Positions 37,272-49,000 of a stretch of 64,000 nucleotides of DNA are shown here, piece by piece (the first letter of the stretch is position 1; every line of letters begins with the position of its first letter). This DNA comes from Ophiodon elongatus (Eukaryota; Chordata; Actinopteri; Perciformes; Hexagrammidae): NCBI GenBank assembly GCA_016806645.1, contig JACSYO010000150.1:881501-945500 (forward strand), given 5' to 3'. Under the pieces are notes generated by a model that saw only the letters and a program-made list of their open reading frames with translations, was not told where the DNA came from and did not search any database. The position numbers and the translations under genes were made by a program.

Positions 37272-37390
37272 AGAGGGGGCGTTTCTCCGGTTGTGCAACA
37301 AGTTGGCGGAGCTAATGCTGCGTTCAGAGACGAGCGGAAACACCACGACTACAAGGGGAACCGTGCAGGCTATTGCTGCAAGCCATTTGC
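37158..37390 (-). promoter_or_regulatory. qdpr: CpG-rich qdpr promoter and 5' UTR
   Basis: CpG dinucleotides are much denser here than in flanking DNA. Read on the minus strand there is a CGCCCCC Sp/KLF-type box at about 37275-37281, then a pyrimidine tract of CCT triplets (37230-37274) and the 5' UTR. No convincing TATA box is seen, as expected of a housekeeping-type promoter. The transcription start cannot be fixed from sequence. Confidence 0.6.
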
Positions 37391-38090
37391 AAATCACGAG
37401 CGTTCACGGAGCAATTAGGGAAGACAAATGGTAGAGACAATTTAACCTTTTTTTTTAAATGCACAACTAGAGAATCCTGTGGGGAAATATTTCAGAAAAT
37501 CATATTTAAGACATTTCATGGATCCGCAGGAACCCTTTTAAAGTAGGAGCCAAAAAGGACAAGTTAAATTTCTTATTGAGACAAAGTGTACTGTTAGAAT
37601 GTGGTTGGTATTACTGCCCCATGTGGCCAACCAGGCATTAAATTGTTAATAAATTGGCACCGGTTGATGGCGTCATTGTACCAGCTGTGCACAGGGATTG
37701 CTGCACAAGGAAGCCAAGAGCCGAAATAGTTTTTCAACTGGTTTAAAAACAATCAAAGTCGATGTCTGTTAAAATAATAAAGTGTTACGGTAAACACACA
37801 TCGACATGGGAAACAGTATTTGACACAACACTGGCTACAGTTGTGCAGCGGAGGCATTCGTCACTTAAAATTTGCGAGAAGCTTGGCTTGTAGTTTAGAT
37901 TTGTTTCAAACACTTTTCCTTCACTCTTCATTGGGTTTTAAAGGAAGCTGGAATACAAAATGTTGCATTGGTTTTACAATCAAATCTCAGCTTACTAAAT
38001 CAAACATTAATAACCCTTTCCCCTCATGTCCTACTCTGCAATACATTCTCTATTTTCCAGGTGTTTGAGAGAGAGAACCTAAAAGCTTCT
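37390..38090. other. Gene-free stretch upstream of qdpr
   Basis: AT-rich unique sequence. I looked here for a divergent neighbour and found none. Confidence 0.5.
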
Positions 38091-38092
38091 CT

Positions 38093-38400
38093 TAAAGGAG
38101 CAGTGTGTAGGATTTAGTGACATCTAGTGGCGAGATTGCAAAATAACTGACTACCTCTCCGCTCACTGCTCCCTTTCCAAGCGAGAGAACTACGGTGGCC
38201 TTCAGGTAACGAATAAAAGCTGAAGGCTCTCACAAAAGCTAATGCCTGGTTTGTCCATTCTGGGCTACTGTAGTAACATGGCAGTGCAACATGGCGGACT
38301 CCGTTCAGAGGACCTGCTCCCTCTGTGCCGATATGAAGGGCTCATTCTAAGGTAACGAAAAAACACAACAAGTCTTTGTTCCAAATCATTATACACTATT
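38093..38400. repeat. Dispersed repeat (ggagcagtgtgtaggattta)
   Basis: Contains gagcagtgtgtaggatttag, catctagtggcgag, tgcaacatggcggactccgt and gggctcattctaaggtaacg in the order typical of a common percomorph repeat. Confidence 0.75.
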
Positions 38401-40410
38401 GAAAACATCTTCATATGTCATTTGATTTCTGCTAATAAATCCCCCTGGATGCTCCACACTGGTCTTTTTAAATGCTTCTGCACACTTTCTCCAGAAACTC
38501 CCACAACATCCAGAAATCTCTTTGACGCATCTGTAATTATTTTTTTCAGATTTACTTTCTACTCCAGCACTACAGTTAATTAGCCGTATCAAAAAGTCCA
38601 AAACCTTCACCTGGTCCTCGCAAAAGCAAAATTCCTCATGTTTCCTGACTGTCTTGTCCTCCTTAGCTTCTTGCCTCACACCATATATGGTCTTCCCTAC
38701 TTTCTTATGTCTTTTCTTAGATCCAAACCTTAATTATTTCCGTCTCCTTAACAGTCAGCCTCACATGCTGCATGATTCCCTTTGAAGAGAAGACTCCCTG
38801 GATCGTCTCACAGCTCCTTCATTTGTCCCCACGTAAACAGACTCCGCCTTCCAAACTTCCAACAACTCTTACACTGTATCGGTTTTGGAGCATACATGCC
38901 TTACTGAAGTGACACATTATCTTTTAGGGTTTTGAAATACCTTCAACTCTGTGTCGTTTCTCCTCGGTCTCTCTGACTTCACCGGCAAATGAATGGAGCA
39001 AAAGTTCTATTACTCTGGAATATTGGCATCGATGTCCGCACTAACATTGGCATGGGGGGTTATTCTATATTACTACTATTATGCTATTCCTAAAGAAATC
39101 TAATATAATTGAGTTAATGCTCTTTTGTTGGCCTAATATTGAATTTAGAGTGTTGATAACCACATTTACTCGGCATTGTTGGGGATTCTTCATTTGCAGT
39201 TAGAGCAGCCCAGATGATTGTGGCATTTCTTTTGAAGTGTAGCAGATTAGTCAGCCGAACATTCGTTCCGTGAACTCTACTCCGGCTTAGTGTGACAAAA
39301 ATAGGTTTCAATTTTGGTAAAGCTGTTTCGGCGAGACTCCTACCCTACTTATGTCTTTAATGCAATTTAAATATAGAATTTATTTTTGCTCATTTTTAGG
39401 TGGAGTGAGAATTATTCATCCCCCGTTTGTTGTGTACGAAATGCAAAATACAATGGAGGCTCTACAGGATGATTTTTTTTCCTTGGCAACTATCATGTTT
39501 TTTCCAAATGATTTACAGATGTTTAGGCATCCTATGTAATTGGTGGAAATGGGAGAAAAAAATTCCCCAGAAACTTATATGTTTGTTCTGAGACCCTGAA
39601 TGTCTCCGACTCGTGTCTCCTCCCCTGTGCAGCAAGTACTCCCAGTCAAAGTGAAGTCTCAAACTTTTCAATATTTGTCAAACCTCTTCAATTCTTTACT
39701 TTTTCTCTTTACCCTCTTTGAATGTCCTTGCATCCGCTCTGCGTGAGACTCCATCAGCCGCACTTTTCTTTTGGAGCTTTGGACTCCCCCGCCCTCCTCC
39801 CAGGACTGTCACTTTCAAGACTTTTTCCATCTGTCTTTCATCACTGGCTGCTACAGGGACACTCCACTACAGCCGGGCAATAATTCCCTACAGTTTCATC
39901 ACCACGAGTGACACATTCCATTGATTAGTGCAGTTCTAAATAAAGGCACTTCACAGTGATGTGAAATCCAATAAGGGTATAAACTAGTCCTGCTCATTGA
40001 TTTGCAACATCACTCACAATAACCTAATATATAAAAGGGATATTAAAGGGATATCTTTCACAGAATGCAAAATCTATGACTGGTTAACGCTATAGTTTAT
40101 ACTCATAGTCTCACATGATAAATATTGGCCAAACATATTTTTGTTTGCTTACAATCACACAAATATGCCTTGGTCAACTACTCCCATTGTTTCTCTGTTT
40201 CTATTGGTAAGTGGGTCAGTATGGAGAAGCAGCAGTGGCAGCTGTCTGCAGCAACTTCTTTTGCAACATTTAACAAAAATGTTAAAAAAGGTGTTGCTCT
40301 GTGTCTTTATTTACCCTTCATAATAACAGTTCTTGTTTTGATTGAGACATTTTTTGGCAGTTTGATACTCCAGTATTTGTATTATCACAAATACAGATAG
40401 TTATTATTTG
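38400..40410. other. Gene-free stretch
   Basis: No convincing exon. Short minus-strand frames at 38389-38679 and 39114-39311 carry no motif I know. They could be remnants of a transposon body, but this is unproven. Confidence 0.4.
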
Positions 40411-40414
40411 CAGT

Positions 40415-40690
40415 TGTAGTTCCCAAACTCTGGAGCGTTAGTCTGGCCCCGACACTGTCTGTTTTTAAATCCCATGTTAAAACACATTTTTATTCGATGG
40501 CTTTTAACTCACTGTGCCAATTGCCATTCTACATTATTAATATTATTATGTTTTGTCTACTGTGTTGTTTAGTTTTGTTGTTATATTTTGATTGCTACAC
40601 ACTGGTCAATTGTTGTTGTTTTTAAATGTGCTTTCTTAGAAACCTTGGATTTTGATTTGGATTACATAAAGTATAATGTATTCAGTCTCG
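40415..40690 (+). mobile_element. LINE ORF2 C-terminal remnant and 3' UTR
   Basis: The frame reading PKLWSVSLAPTLSVFKSHVK matches the typical end of L2/Rex-type LINE ORF2 (LWNSLP...TLxxFKSxLKTHL). It is followed by tttttaaatgtgctttctta of the usual 3' UTR. It is 5'-truncated and broken. Confidence 0.6.
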
Positions 40691-40804
40691 GGGGTTGCAG
40701 AAGCGTTTAAAAACAGTATTTCTGTAGCTTCAGGATTGGTAAAAAAAAATGTACTAAAACTAATAACTGAGGGAGTTGTTTTGTAATGCTGTTGTGAAGC
40801 AGCA

Positions 40805-41159
40805 TGCAGGGATAATTCCATTTCATTATCAGAACCGCTTATCCTATTCAGGGAGGAGGGGGGGGGCTGGAGCCAATCCCAGCTGATATTGGGCGAAGGC
40901 AGGGTTATCACAGGGCACATAGAGAGACAACAACCATTCACACCTACGGGCAATTTAGAGTCTTCAATTAGCCCTAAGCTTGTCTTTTGACTGTGGGAGG
41001 ATGCAGGAGAACCCGGAGAGAACCCACGCTGCCACGGGGAGAATGTGCAAACTCCACCCAGAAGGACACCTGTCTGGGATCAGGGGATCAAACCCGGGCC
41101 TCTCCTGCTGTGAGGTGACAGTGATATCCACTACACCACCGTGCAGCTGCAGGGATAAT
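40805..41159 (-). mobile_element. tRNA-headed SINE with 12-bp target-site duplication
   Basis: The insert 40817-41147 is flanked by identical TGCAGGGATAAT at 40805-40816 and 41148-41159. Read on the minus strand it begins gctgcacggtggtgtagtgg and has box B-like GGTTTGATCCC. It then runs through gcacattctccccgtggcag, attgcccgtaggtgtgaatg and ggctccagcc to a tail ending aatgaaatgga. Confidence 0.85.
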
Positions 41160-42160
41160 ATATCACAAAATCATTTTCCAAAGGCCTGTGTGCAGCATTT
41201 GAATAAAAACAATATCGTTGCTGAATATGTCCACGAAACTTAATGAAAAGATATGTCCACGTCCACGACATTGAGCCTGAGCTTGAACCCCTGAAGACAC
41301 AGACACGAAACTTCAGTTAGAGCCTCTACAGGTATGCACACTGTAGTGTTACAGGCTAGTGCTTATTCGCTGTGTTAAGCAGAACGTTTTGCTGATTTGT
41401 GAATCACATGTTGCCGTACACAGTGGTAAAATAAGTAAAAGCATCAGATGTCATGTGAATTGGAAATGAAAGCTTGGGACGGCACTCGGAGAAGGCAGAC
41501 TTCCACCAAGGCCCGTGTCCTTTCTCGCAATGTTAATGAAAAAATGAAATGAAGGAAAAAATTATTTGTGCATCCGACGCCGTGATTCGCCCAGGCCACA
41601 TCCTTTCATGAAGTTTCATGAAAATCACGCCAGTAGTTTCTTTGTTCTCCCGCTGACAAACAGACAAACAATCACAAACACATACGGGTGGCTGTGGCCC
41701 AGGGGGGGGTTTGAGCGGGTGGCATCTCTCCTGTCAGCCTCCGCCAGTGCACGAATATGAGTGTGAAATGTTGATGTGAAGTGACAAGAAAAGCGCTGTA
41801 TGAAATTCAAGTCCGTATTCTTCTTTACGGTTTTGTCTTTGAGGAGGAACGCACAGTTCAGATGAGACCTCATGAATGGATGTGTGGCCGCGTCTCTCCC
41901 AAACCATTTAGTATTCAAACAGTGGGCACCAGGTGCTGCTACAAGACTGTGTTGCTGATGACACGGCGCTGAGCTACAGCTTCCCATTATTTTTGCCGCT
42001 GTTCCATACGTGCTGTTTGCCAAACGCAGCGTGCCAACAAGACATACCCGACTCTCATGAATAATACAGCAAGATGGCCTCGGCTCCCCTGCCACTGTAG
42101 AGAAGCCCCCGATCTGTCACACTCACCTGGATATGACACACACTCCTGCTAAGAGGAATA
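41160..42160. other. Gene-free stretch
   Basis: Unique sequence. The open frame at 41625-42095 (minus, 156 aa) has no domain. Nothing else recognised. Confidence 0.45.
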
Positions 42161-42279
42161 AATGCTTGGTTTGTCTAGTTTGACATCCACACACTCACAC
42201 ATTTCCAGTGTGAGAGAGACACATACACATTCTTTTTCTTTTTCCAGTGCTGTAAACAAAAGTATCAAGCCATATGAAA

Positions 42280-42352
42280 GACACACACACATACACACAC
42301 ACACACACACACAGACACACACACCTCTTCCCCCCCCCCCACACACACACAC
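42280..42352. repeat. (CA)n and C-run simple sequence
   Basis: Interrupted CA array followed by a C10-type run and more CA. Confidence 0.95.
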
Positions 42353-42761
42353 TTCTTTTGGAGTGTGAGTTGAGGAGGAGATGTGCGAGAGATGGGAGTC
42401 AGTGAGGCTGACCGAGCTTGCTTCTCCTGGAGAGCTGGGTGACGTACCGAGGAACACACCATAATTATGTCCCGCTGTCTGGTTCAGACCTGGGAGAGAC
42501 ATTCTGCCGGTTTCTGACAGTCGACAAACACAAAATTATAAGTACAGCGCAGCAATCTCTGCCAGGTCGAGTGTCTGTCAGCAGCTCAGCATCTCACAGT
42601 GTAAAGCGGACACGATAATGACTACGGCGGCAGCGGCTGGTGTAGAAGTACTGGTTTGAGTGGAGTGGCCACTCAGAGATACGGTGACATGCTTGAAAGG
42701 TGGCCGGTTGGAAAGCAGAACCAGGAGCTGGGATAACCCGGGGACCTGTCCTCCCAAGTTG

Positions 42762-42775
42762 GTTACCATGGCAAC
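42762..42775. promoter_or_regulatory. RFX X-box-like site
   Basis: GTTACCATGGCAAC matches the RFX full-site consensus GTTNCCATGGCAAC. The surrounding 42410-42790 is balanced unique sequence with no coding frame. Confidence 0.65.
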
Positions 42776-42989
42776 TTCTTCCCACTAGTTGAAGGGGCTC
42801 GTTGGTTTCTGTCTTGATGGTTGAATTTCAACGTTTTCTTTTGTCAAGTTTTCAAAGGGAGTTTTGTTAAAAAAAAAAAAAAAAGGAGCTGCTGGGGTGC
42901 TACTGCGCAAAGTGCTTAACGCTGCGCTGCTCATCAGATGCTGGAGATTGCTCTACAGACGGACATGCAGTTCTGGTTTGTCTGTTGCT

Positions 42990-44500
42990 CGACCACTGAG
43001 ACTGAAATATTACAACAATGACTACATGGATTGCCTTGAAATTTTGGTCCAGACCACCGGGGGGCAGGGCAAGGGAGGCAATCGCACATGTTTGTAAAGA
43101 CTATGGTAGATAAAACCTGTTAGTTGCTCTATATGGTGGCACAATGTGCAAAAAACCCAACCTTTTCTCCTAAATATTGGGCATCCACACAACAACACTG
43201 CATTTTCAATTGTGTTTCGAGAGCAAAGCATTCATTTTTCAATGAAACGTCACAAAAAAGAGTTTGGAACAACATGGTGTTGATTTTCCTTTTTATTTTG
43301 GCCACGTGGGGGCAGCAGAAACCAGGTGTGGACACAACATTGACATATTATCACTTTTCAAGTCTATATGGGGTTCTTGATAGCAAATACATGTCTATTT
43401 ACACAGCCAGAAGATGAGGAGCAACATTAGCAATAATTAGTAGTCCTTGTTGTGTCCACCTGGCCGATGACACATCCACTCTCCTTTAACTCCGCCAACT
43501 TCTGAGTGAAATATCTTGCTAATTAATCGCTAAATGCTCCATGATGTTCACCAGCTAGTTGCTTACTGTGTCTGTCTGCTTTTTCATGTGATTTTGTTTT
43601 TAGCTGTACAACCAATGCTTTAAAGCTCCGTACAGCTCAGGGAAATACCAACGTCGGGGGATTATTCCCTGTGGGTTCTTCACCACGAGCAACACCTTTC
43701 ACATTCGAGTAGTCAATTTAGTTTTTTGATGTTGCAGATTGTTCTAACTCCTAATTTAATTGTGGCTTGCAGGCACAGCCTTGCAATTTTAGTTGTCCAG
43801 ATAACATTATTGCCATCTCACGGAGCAAATACAAATAAAATCAGTAAGTAGGATGTGTCCATCTCAGGTTTGGCCCTCAGAAATCCAGTCAAAAGAAACA
43901 TGCACTTAAGACTGAATACTGAAGAAGAAGTTTAACCTTTAGACTACATTTTCAAAGAAGCTCAGGTTTTTAAACAATTTCTCAAGACTCATTTTACACA
44001 TTAACTTTCCTAAAGTCATGTAATTTTCTAACATTATTCCACTCGGCTGGGTTGTTTTAACCTTCCTCACCTTACTCGTAACCATAATGAGTGTTCCTTT
44101 ACCCTCACACGCTCTGTCATTAATCTGCCGTGCTCTTTATTTTGTTGTGTAATGCTGATTACGTGCATTCATCTTGGTTGTGCAGCACTTTATTTGTTTC
44201 TGAAATGACCCATGAACACAAATAATCACAGTTCTGTTTGTAAGTGATCGAGTGTTGTTATCTTTCATGAAAGGTATTCACCACACGTTTGAACACACTG
44301 TTGTCTTCAGACGGGATTTATGCCGCGTATAAATTCTGTAGCTATACGAATAAATCCATTACTCATACATTTTAATGCATACATTGCTCGCTGATTACTC
44401 CATTCACTACAAGGACTGTGGTGTTTCTAAAATTCAGATTGCTCTCCCTCAAACTGTTTTGCAAAGAGAGGTCAGGTTATCTTTTGTTTAAGAGATACCT
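42990..44500. other. Gene-free stretch with dispersed-repeat fragments
   Basis: gactacatggattgccttga (43018) and ctaaatgctccatgatgttc, then accagctagttgct (about 43530-43565), are words from common teleost repeats. The rest is unique AT-rich DNA. Confidence 0.45.
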
Positions 44501-44562
44501 TTTTCTTTTCATAATATAGAAATGTAGCTGTATAAATTGCCCATGGTGCTAATATAGGTTAA

Positions 44563-44565
<3 letters not shown>

Positions 44566-44649
<84 letters not shown>

Positions 44650-44705
44650 CTTTATTAATCCAGCAAGGGGAAATATTTTTGCTACAGCAGCATTTTTACA
44701 TACAG
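44566..44705. mobile_element. (GATA)n with retroposon tail
   Basis: About 20 GATA units (44566-44648) run into tactttattaatccagcaag and ggggaaat, the conserved border that accompanies GATA arrays in teleost retroposon copies. Confidence 0.65.
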
Positions 44706-44709
44706 GTAA

Positions 44710-45810
44710 GAACGATATATACAAAAAATAGAATAGAATAATAATGAGAAAATAAGAAAAATGCACAATATATACAACAAATAGAATAGAATAATAATAT
44801 TAAATGAAATTGTGTTCGATAGATGCATTGCACATACATGCAAAGATAGAGCGTGTACATGCTGCTGGTAGAAACACAAATTAACTCAGATATAGGACAT
44901 TGTGTACCAGCTGTTCATTTGGTCAAAGAAGACTCAATAGCTACATTAGAAAGACTCTGAGCAGAATAGCTCATGCACCAGCTGGAGTTATGGTGCTTTC
45001 TGTCAAAATGTGATTTCCCAAAAGAACTGAAAAAAGGGAGAGTTGGCAGAGCCAAATCCAGCAGGATGCTCTCTCTATTCAATGTAATAGATTCTATGTT
45101 CGGCAGAGAAGAGTGAAATGCAGAACTACTGCACTTCATCAATGTGCCGAAGTCATTCAGTGTCAAAATGGATAGAAAATAAGAGTCAGTTTATCACCAC
45201 TCTTTAGAGTTACCTTACTGATAATCTTCTGAAGTCTGATTGAACAGCTTTGGTGAAAAATGTTATCCAGTCTCTCTTACTTGGTGATCGCACCAAGTCG
45301 AAACGGTTATGGAAATGTGACAGTAAGTGTGGTGGTTTCAAACACTGGATCTTATATCTTTTGAGGAACTGAGCTTCAGGAAAGATAAAATCTCTCTGGA
45401 AGATTTAGATTGGTAACAAATCAAAAGAAAAAAAACAACGACATGTGTCTGAAGTCCACCAGAACAACTTCAAATGCTCCTTTACATATATTGTATAAGT
45501 CTGTGAAATTTTACTGGAAGGAAGAATGACATCACTCCAGAGGATATTTGATGATGCTGGAGGGGAGAACAAACACATTGGTTCAACATCCCATACTTGT
45601 TTAGATCTGGAGACTATAAAAGGTCATAGTATAGGAATCATACCATTTTCATACCCGGTATTAGTCATTGAGTCAGTTTGTTGATGAAGCATGTATTTAG
45701 AAGTGCAGCCCACAAGTATGAATACATGTTAGTTTTCAGTTTGTGTCCCGTCTCTTTATCTTTCTTGTTATATCCAAATAATTGTATCTCCTCTCAGGAT
45801 ACGTTACATA
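44710..45810. other. Gene-free stretch
   Basis: Tandem-like gaatagaataataat words at 44730-44800, then unique sequence. It may be the eroded body of the element whose border is at 44650. Confidence 0.35.
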
Positions 45811-45811
45811 C

Positions 45812-46077
45812 AACAGTGGGAGTTGCCATAGTCAGTGTCCAAGTGCCACAGGCCCATGCACCACCATCACAACAGGAACAAAAGAACACAGACATCTCTT
45901 CAAGTTACAAAGATAAAGTATAAAAAGTGCAAGTACTGCATCCATCACGTGTAACATTAAAGGAAACATGAACACTATGTATCTTTGTAGAGATGTCTAA
46001 GTTATTTTGTTCCTGGTGTGATGGTGGTGCATGGGGTGTGGCACTTGGACTCTGACTTTGGCGACTCCCACTTTTGG
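45812..46077. repeat. Inverted repeat with ~100-bp arms
   Basis: The left arm 45812-45915 pairs with the right arm 45979-46077 at roughly 85% identity. Paired words include tccaagtgcca/tggcacttgga, gcaccaccatcac/gtgatggtggtgc and caaagata/tatctttg. The spacer is about 63 nt. Confidence 0.9.
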
Positions 46078-46079
46078 AT

Positions 46080-49000
46080 CCACATACCAATAGATTTAAA
46101 ATCCAGTTCAATCAATTACCCAATGAGAATTACTCGCTTGTTGTAGGTTGACTATCTGTGTGTTTGCCTCTTAGTCTTTATCCTCTTTGATTCGGATGAA
46201 GACACAGTAGTGTTGAGGCGTTTAGTGTGTTTGCACAATTAAAAGTCACCTGATTAAGCAGCTTGCTGCTGGAAGATGCATACTGAACTCTGTTTAAATG
46301 TAGGTACAACATGTTTGTCACATGTTTGTTCCCACTCAGTGCATTCAACAAGCCAAAATCCATCTTCTGCTCTGAAAGTTTCAATACTATGTCTTGTATC
46401 AGACAACAGCAGATCCTTTTTGAACTACAATTTACTGCATTTGCTTCCTGTCATTTCCTGTAGTTGATGTAGAAACCTTGTAAAATCAGTTAGCTTGGGT
46501 CCCCTTCTTTACCACTGGCAAATGTTGTTGTTGTTTTGGTCTCCAGCTGTGACAGCCAGCGCCATCCAGCCAAATTGTTTGGACTGATTCCCTTCAATCT
46601 TGCCAGAGGACACACTGTAGCTCCATGCCCTTCCCCGGGGTCTCTCTCTCATGGACTTTGATGCTTTTGAGACATAAATCATGGGCAGCTTTTTCCGCTC
46701 ATCCCCGAGCTGTGTCAAGCACCACTTTGTTGCCATTTGAATTCTTCATTTCATTGTGGCAGCTTCCAAAAATGGGCACTTGGAGAGTTTCGGCCTGGTG
46801 CGAGTTTGTTGATTGCACTGCTTTATGACTTGTAAATGTGTTTGGTGGCTGAGTGGCATGGAGTGGTTTCTTAATGGGAGCTTATCAAAGCAGTGGGCAG
46901 CAGGGGAGGGAAAAGACAGATAACAGGCGGAAGATAGAGAGGGAGCTGGATGGTTCCACTACTGAGATACACACTCAGTCGCCAGTTTATTAGGACCGTC
47001 GCTAAAACTAATACAGTCCTGCAGTAAATCCTAAATTTATGAAGGTTGTAATGTTCAGTTTGTGTTGTGTTTGTGCATACTGCAGTATACTGAGATATAT
47101 TTCTATTATTTATTCCAATCAATCTATATCAGTGAGGGTAGGCTGAATCACAGAAACAACTCTCTGTTTCATGCAATACAGTTTAACAGCACCACAAAGT
47201 ACAAATTGTGACTTAAAGGAGAGTAGAGGATACAAATGTATTTAATTTTCCACCTCATTCATCTTCATCCACACCTGTATCTTCAATGTATAGTTGCGAC
47301 ATACCACATCTTGTCATTCATAATCTTTCTTTAATAAACAATAAATTGGATTATTTTTATGTGAATGAACCTGAGCTGCACATACGTTCCTCTTAAACTT
47401 GTATTCCTTTGGATGAGGGTTTAGCACTTAGCACATTATAGCTGTAGGTTTGAAAGAAGAGTGCATGATCATCCTGGAGAGAAAATACAAAAAAAATACT
47501 TCCTTTTCTTTTCGTCAGTCAACACTAGATGTCCCCATGAGCATTTGATAAAACTGAAACAGCTCAAACTCCTGGCGTTTCACTCTGCCCGTGCAAAAGC
47601 AACGTTTAGATGTTCATGCATGGGCCTTTTTCCTCTTCAAGAGCATATCATGTAGATGCAAATGCAGAGAAGCAAGTGTGAAGATATCGCTAACGGAAGG
47701 TAAAATACTCAGAGCTCAGGCTAAAGGCAGGCATTACATGGAGATACATCCCAGTGGCCTGTAGAGAAAGCATGAGCTCTGAAAACAAAAACCTGGTGTA
47801 TTGTGGGTCAGGTGATCTGAACAGAGAGGATTAGATGGTGAAGCTTGAAGGGGTGTAATGTCTCAGATCTCACAGCAGCTTGCCCCAAAGTGGATTATGA
47901 AACTGATATTGTTGTCAGATGTTTACTGGAGGGCGAGAGACGGGAGAAAAAATAATCTGCTGGTAGACAGAGGAGGAGACGCTGGTGGCTGATGTAGGAT
48001 AAACGTATAGCTTGCCCGGAGTAAGACTTAAGATCAGTGCAGAGAAGCAATAAAAGTGTATAGTGGCTGTTAGGAGGAAGAGCTGCGAAGAGAGGTTTCA
48101 CAGGAGGGTGAAGTTGTGATTAGAGAGAGATTGGAGGTAAAATCCCAGGGAATCACCGGCATCTGTGCACTGAAGTCTTACTTTCATGGGTGTGAGGAAA
48201 CAATCAAAATGGAGTTGGGAAAGAATCAAGAGCCGGATTGATACATCTGTGCCAGGGACTTTGGGTTTAAAGATGGAGAAGGACTGGGAAGTGGCGTGTA
48301 CTGTGGAAGCACCAGCAGCTGTTCCTTTTTGTCTGCGCCGTAGTTACAATTAATTAAGCCCCCCCAAAAAATCACAACATTCTCCTCTTCTGCCCACCTG
48401 AATATTCTGATTAACTCGTTTTAAAACACAAGATCACAACATTTTAAGTTTCAGCAGGGAAGTTTTTATTAGCATATTCATCATTCCTCATGTTTTTGTT
48501 TTTTCACATTTTCCGACACTATATCTCGGCTCATTTAATTTGTAATGATTAAGTGATGAAAACGTGGCTTGTTTTAATTAAAGATTGTGGACAGAATAGA
48601 CAAAATGTGTTAGTGGAGTGATTTTACACATCAGTGGTAGTCACTGAGACGTAAAAGAGTGTGTTCAGAGGAAGGCTATATTTTAAATAACATGACAAAA
48701 GAAGCAAAGTTTTCAAAGGCATACTTCAGTCAACATCAAGCAAGGCTGAAAGCAAGAAATGTCACCACATTACTACATTCTTCTGACTTTGACACCTTAG
48801 AATCGATTTATTTGGAAAGAAAAAGCATGACTTTTTTTTGCGTGCAGTCTTTTCAAACCCTTGGTAAGAACGCATTATATGGCTGTTTCAGGGACATTTA
48901 GCATTTACCGTAAGAAAAGATGTAAAGCCTTAAAGACCTTGTCTGCTGTAAAAGCCACAAGCCGCAACATGGAAATAAAATGAATTCCACCAAGCGAAAG

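Noticed and set aside
44509..44766. Hydrophobic Tyr/Ile/Leu frame on the minus strand
   Set aside because: Generated by (GATA)n; not a membrane protein.
45812..46077. microRNA precursor
   Set aside because: Arms of ~100 bp with a 63-nt loop are too long for a canonical pre-miRNA, and no known mature sequence was recognised.
46509..46736. 75-aa minus-strand frame in a balanced block
   Set aside because: Looked protein-like at first, but no splice sites, no family resemblance, and the DNA reads like non-coding unique sequence.
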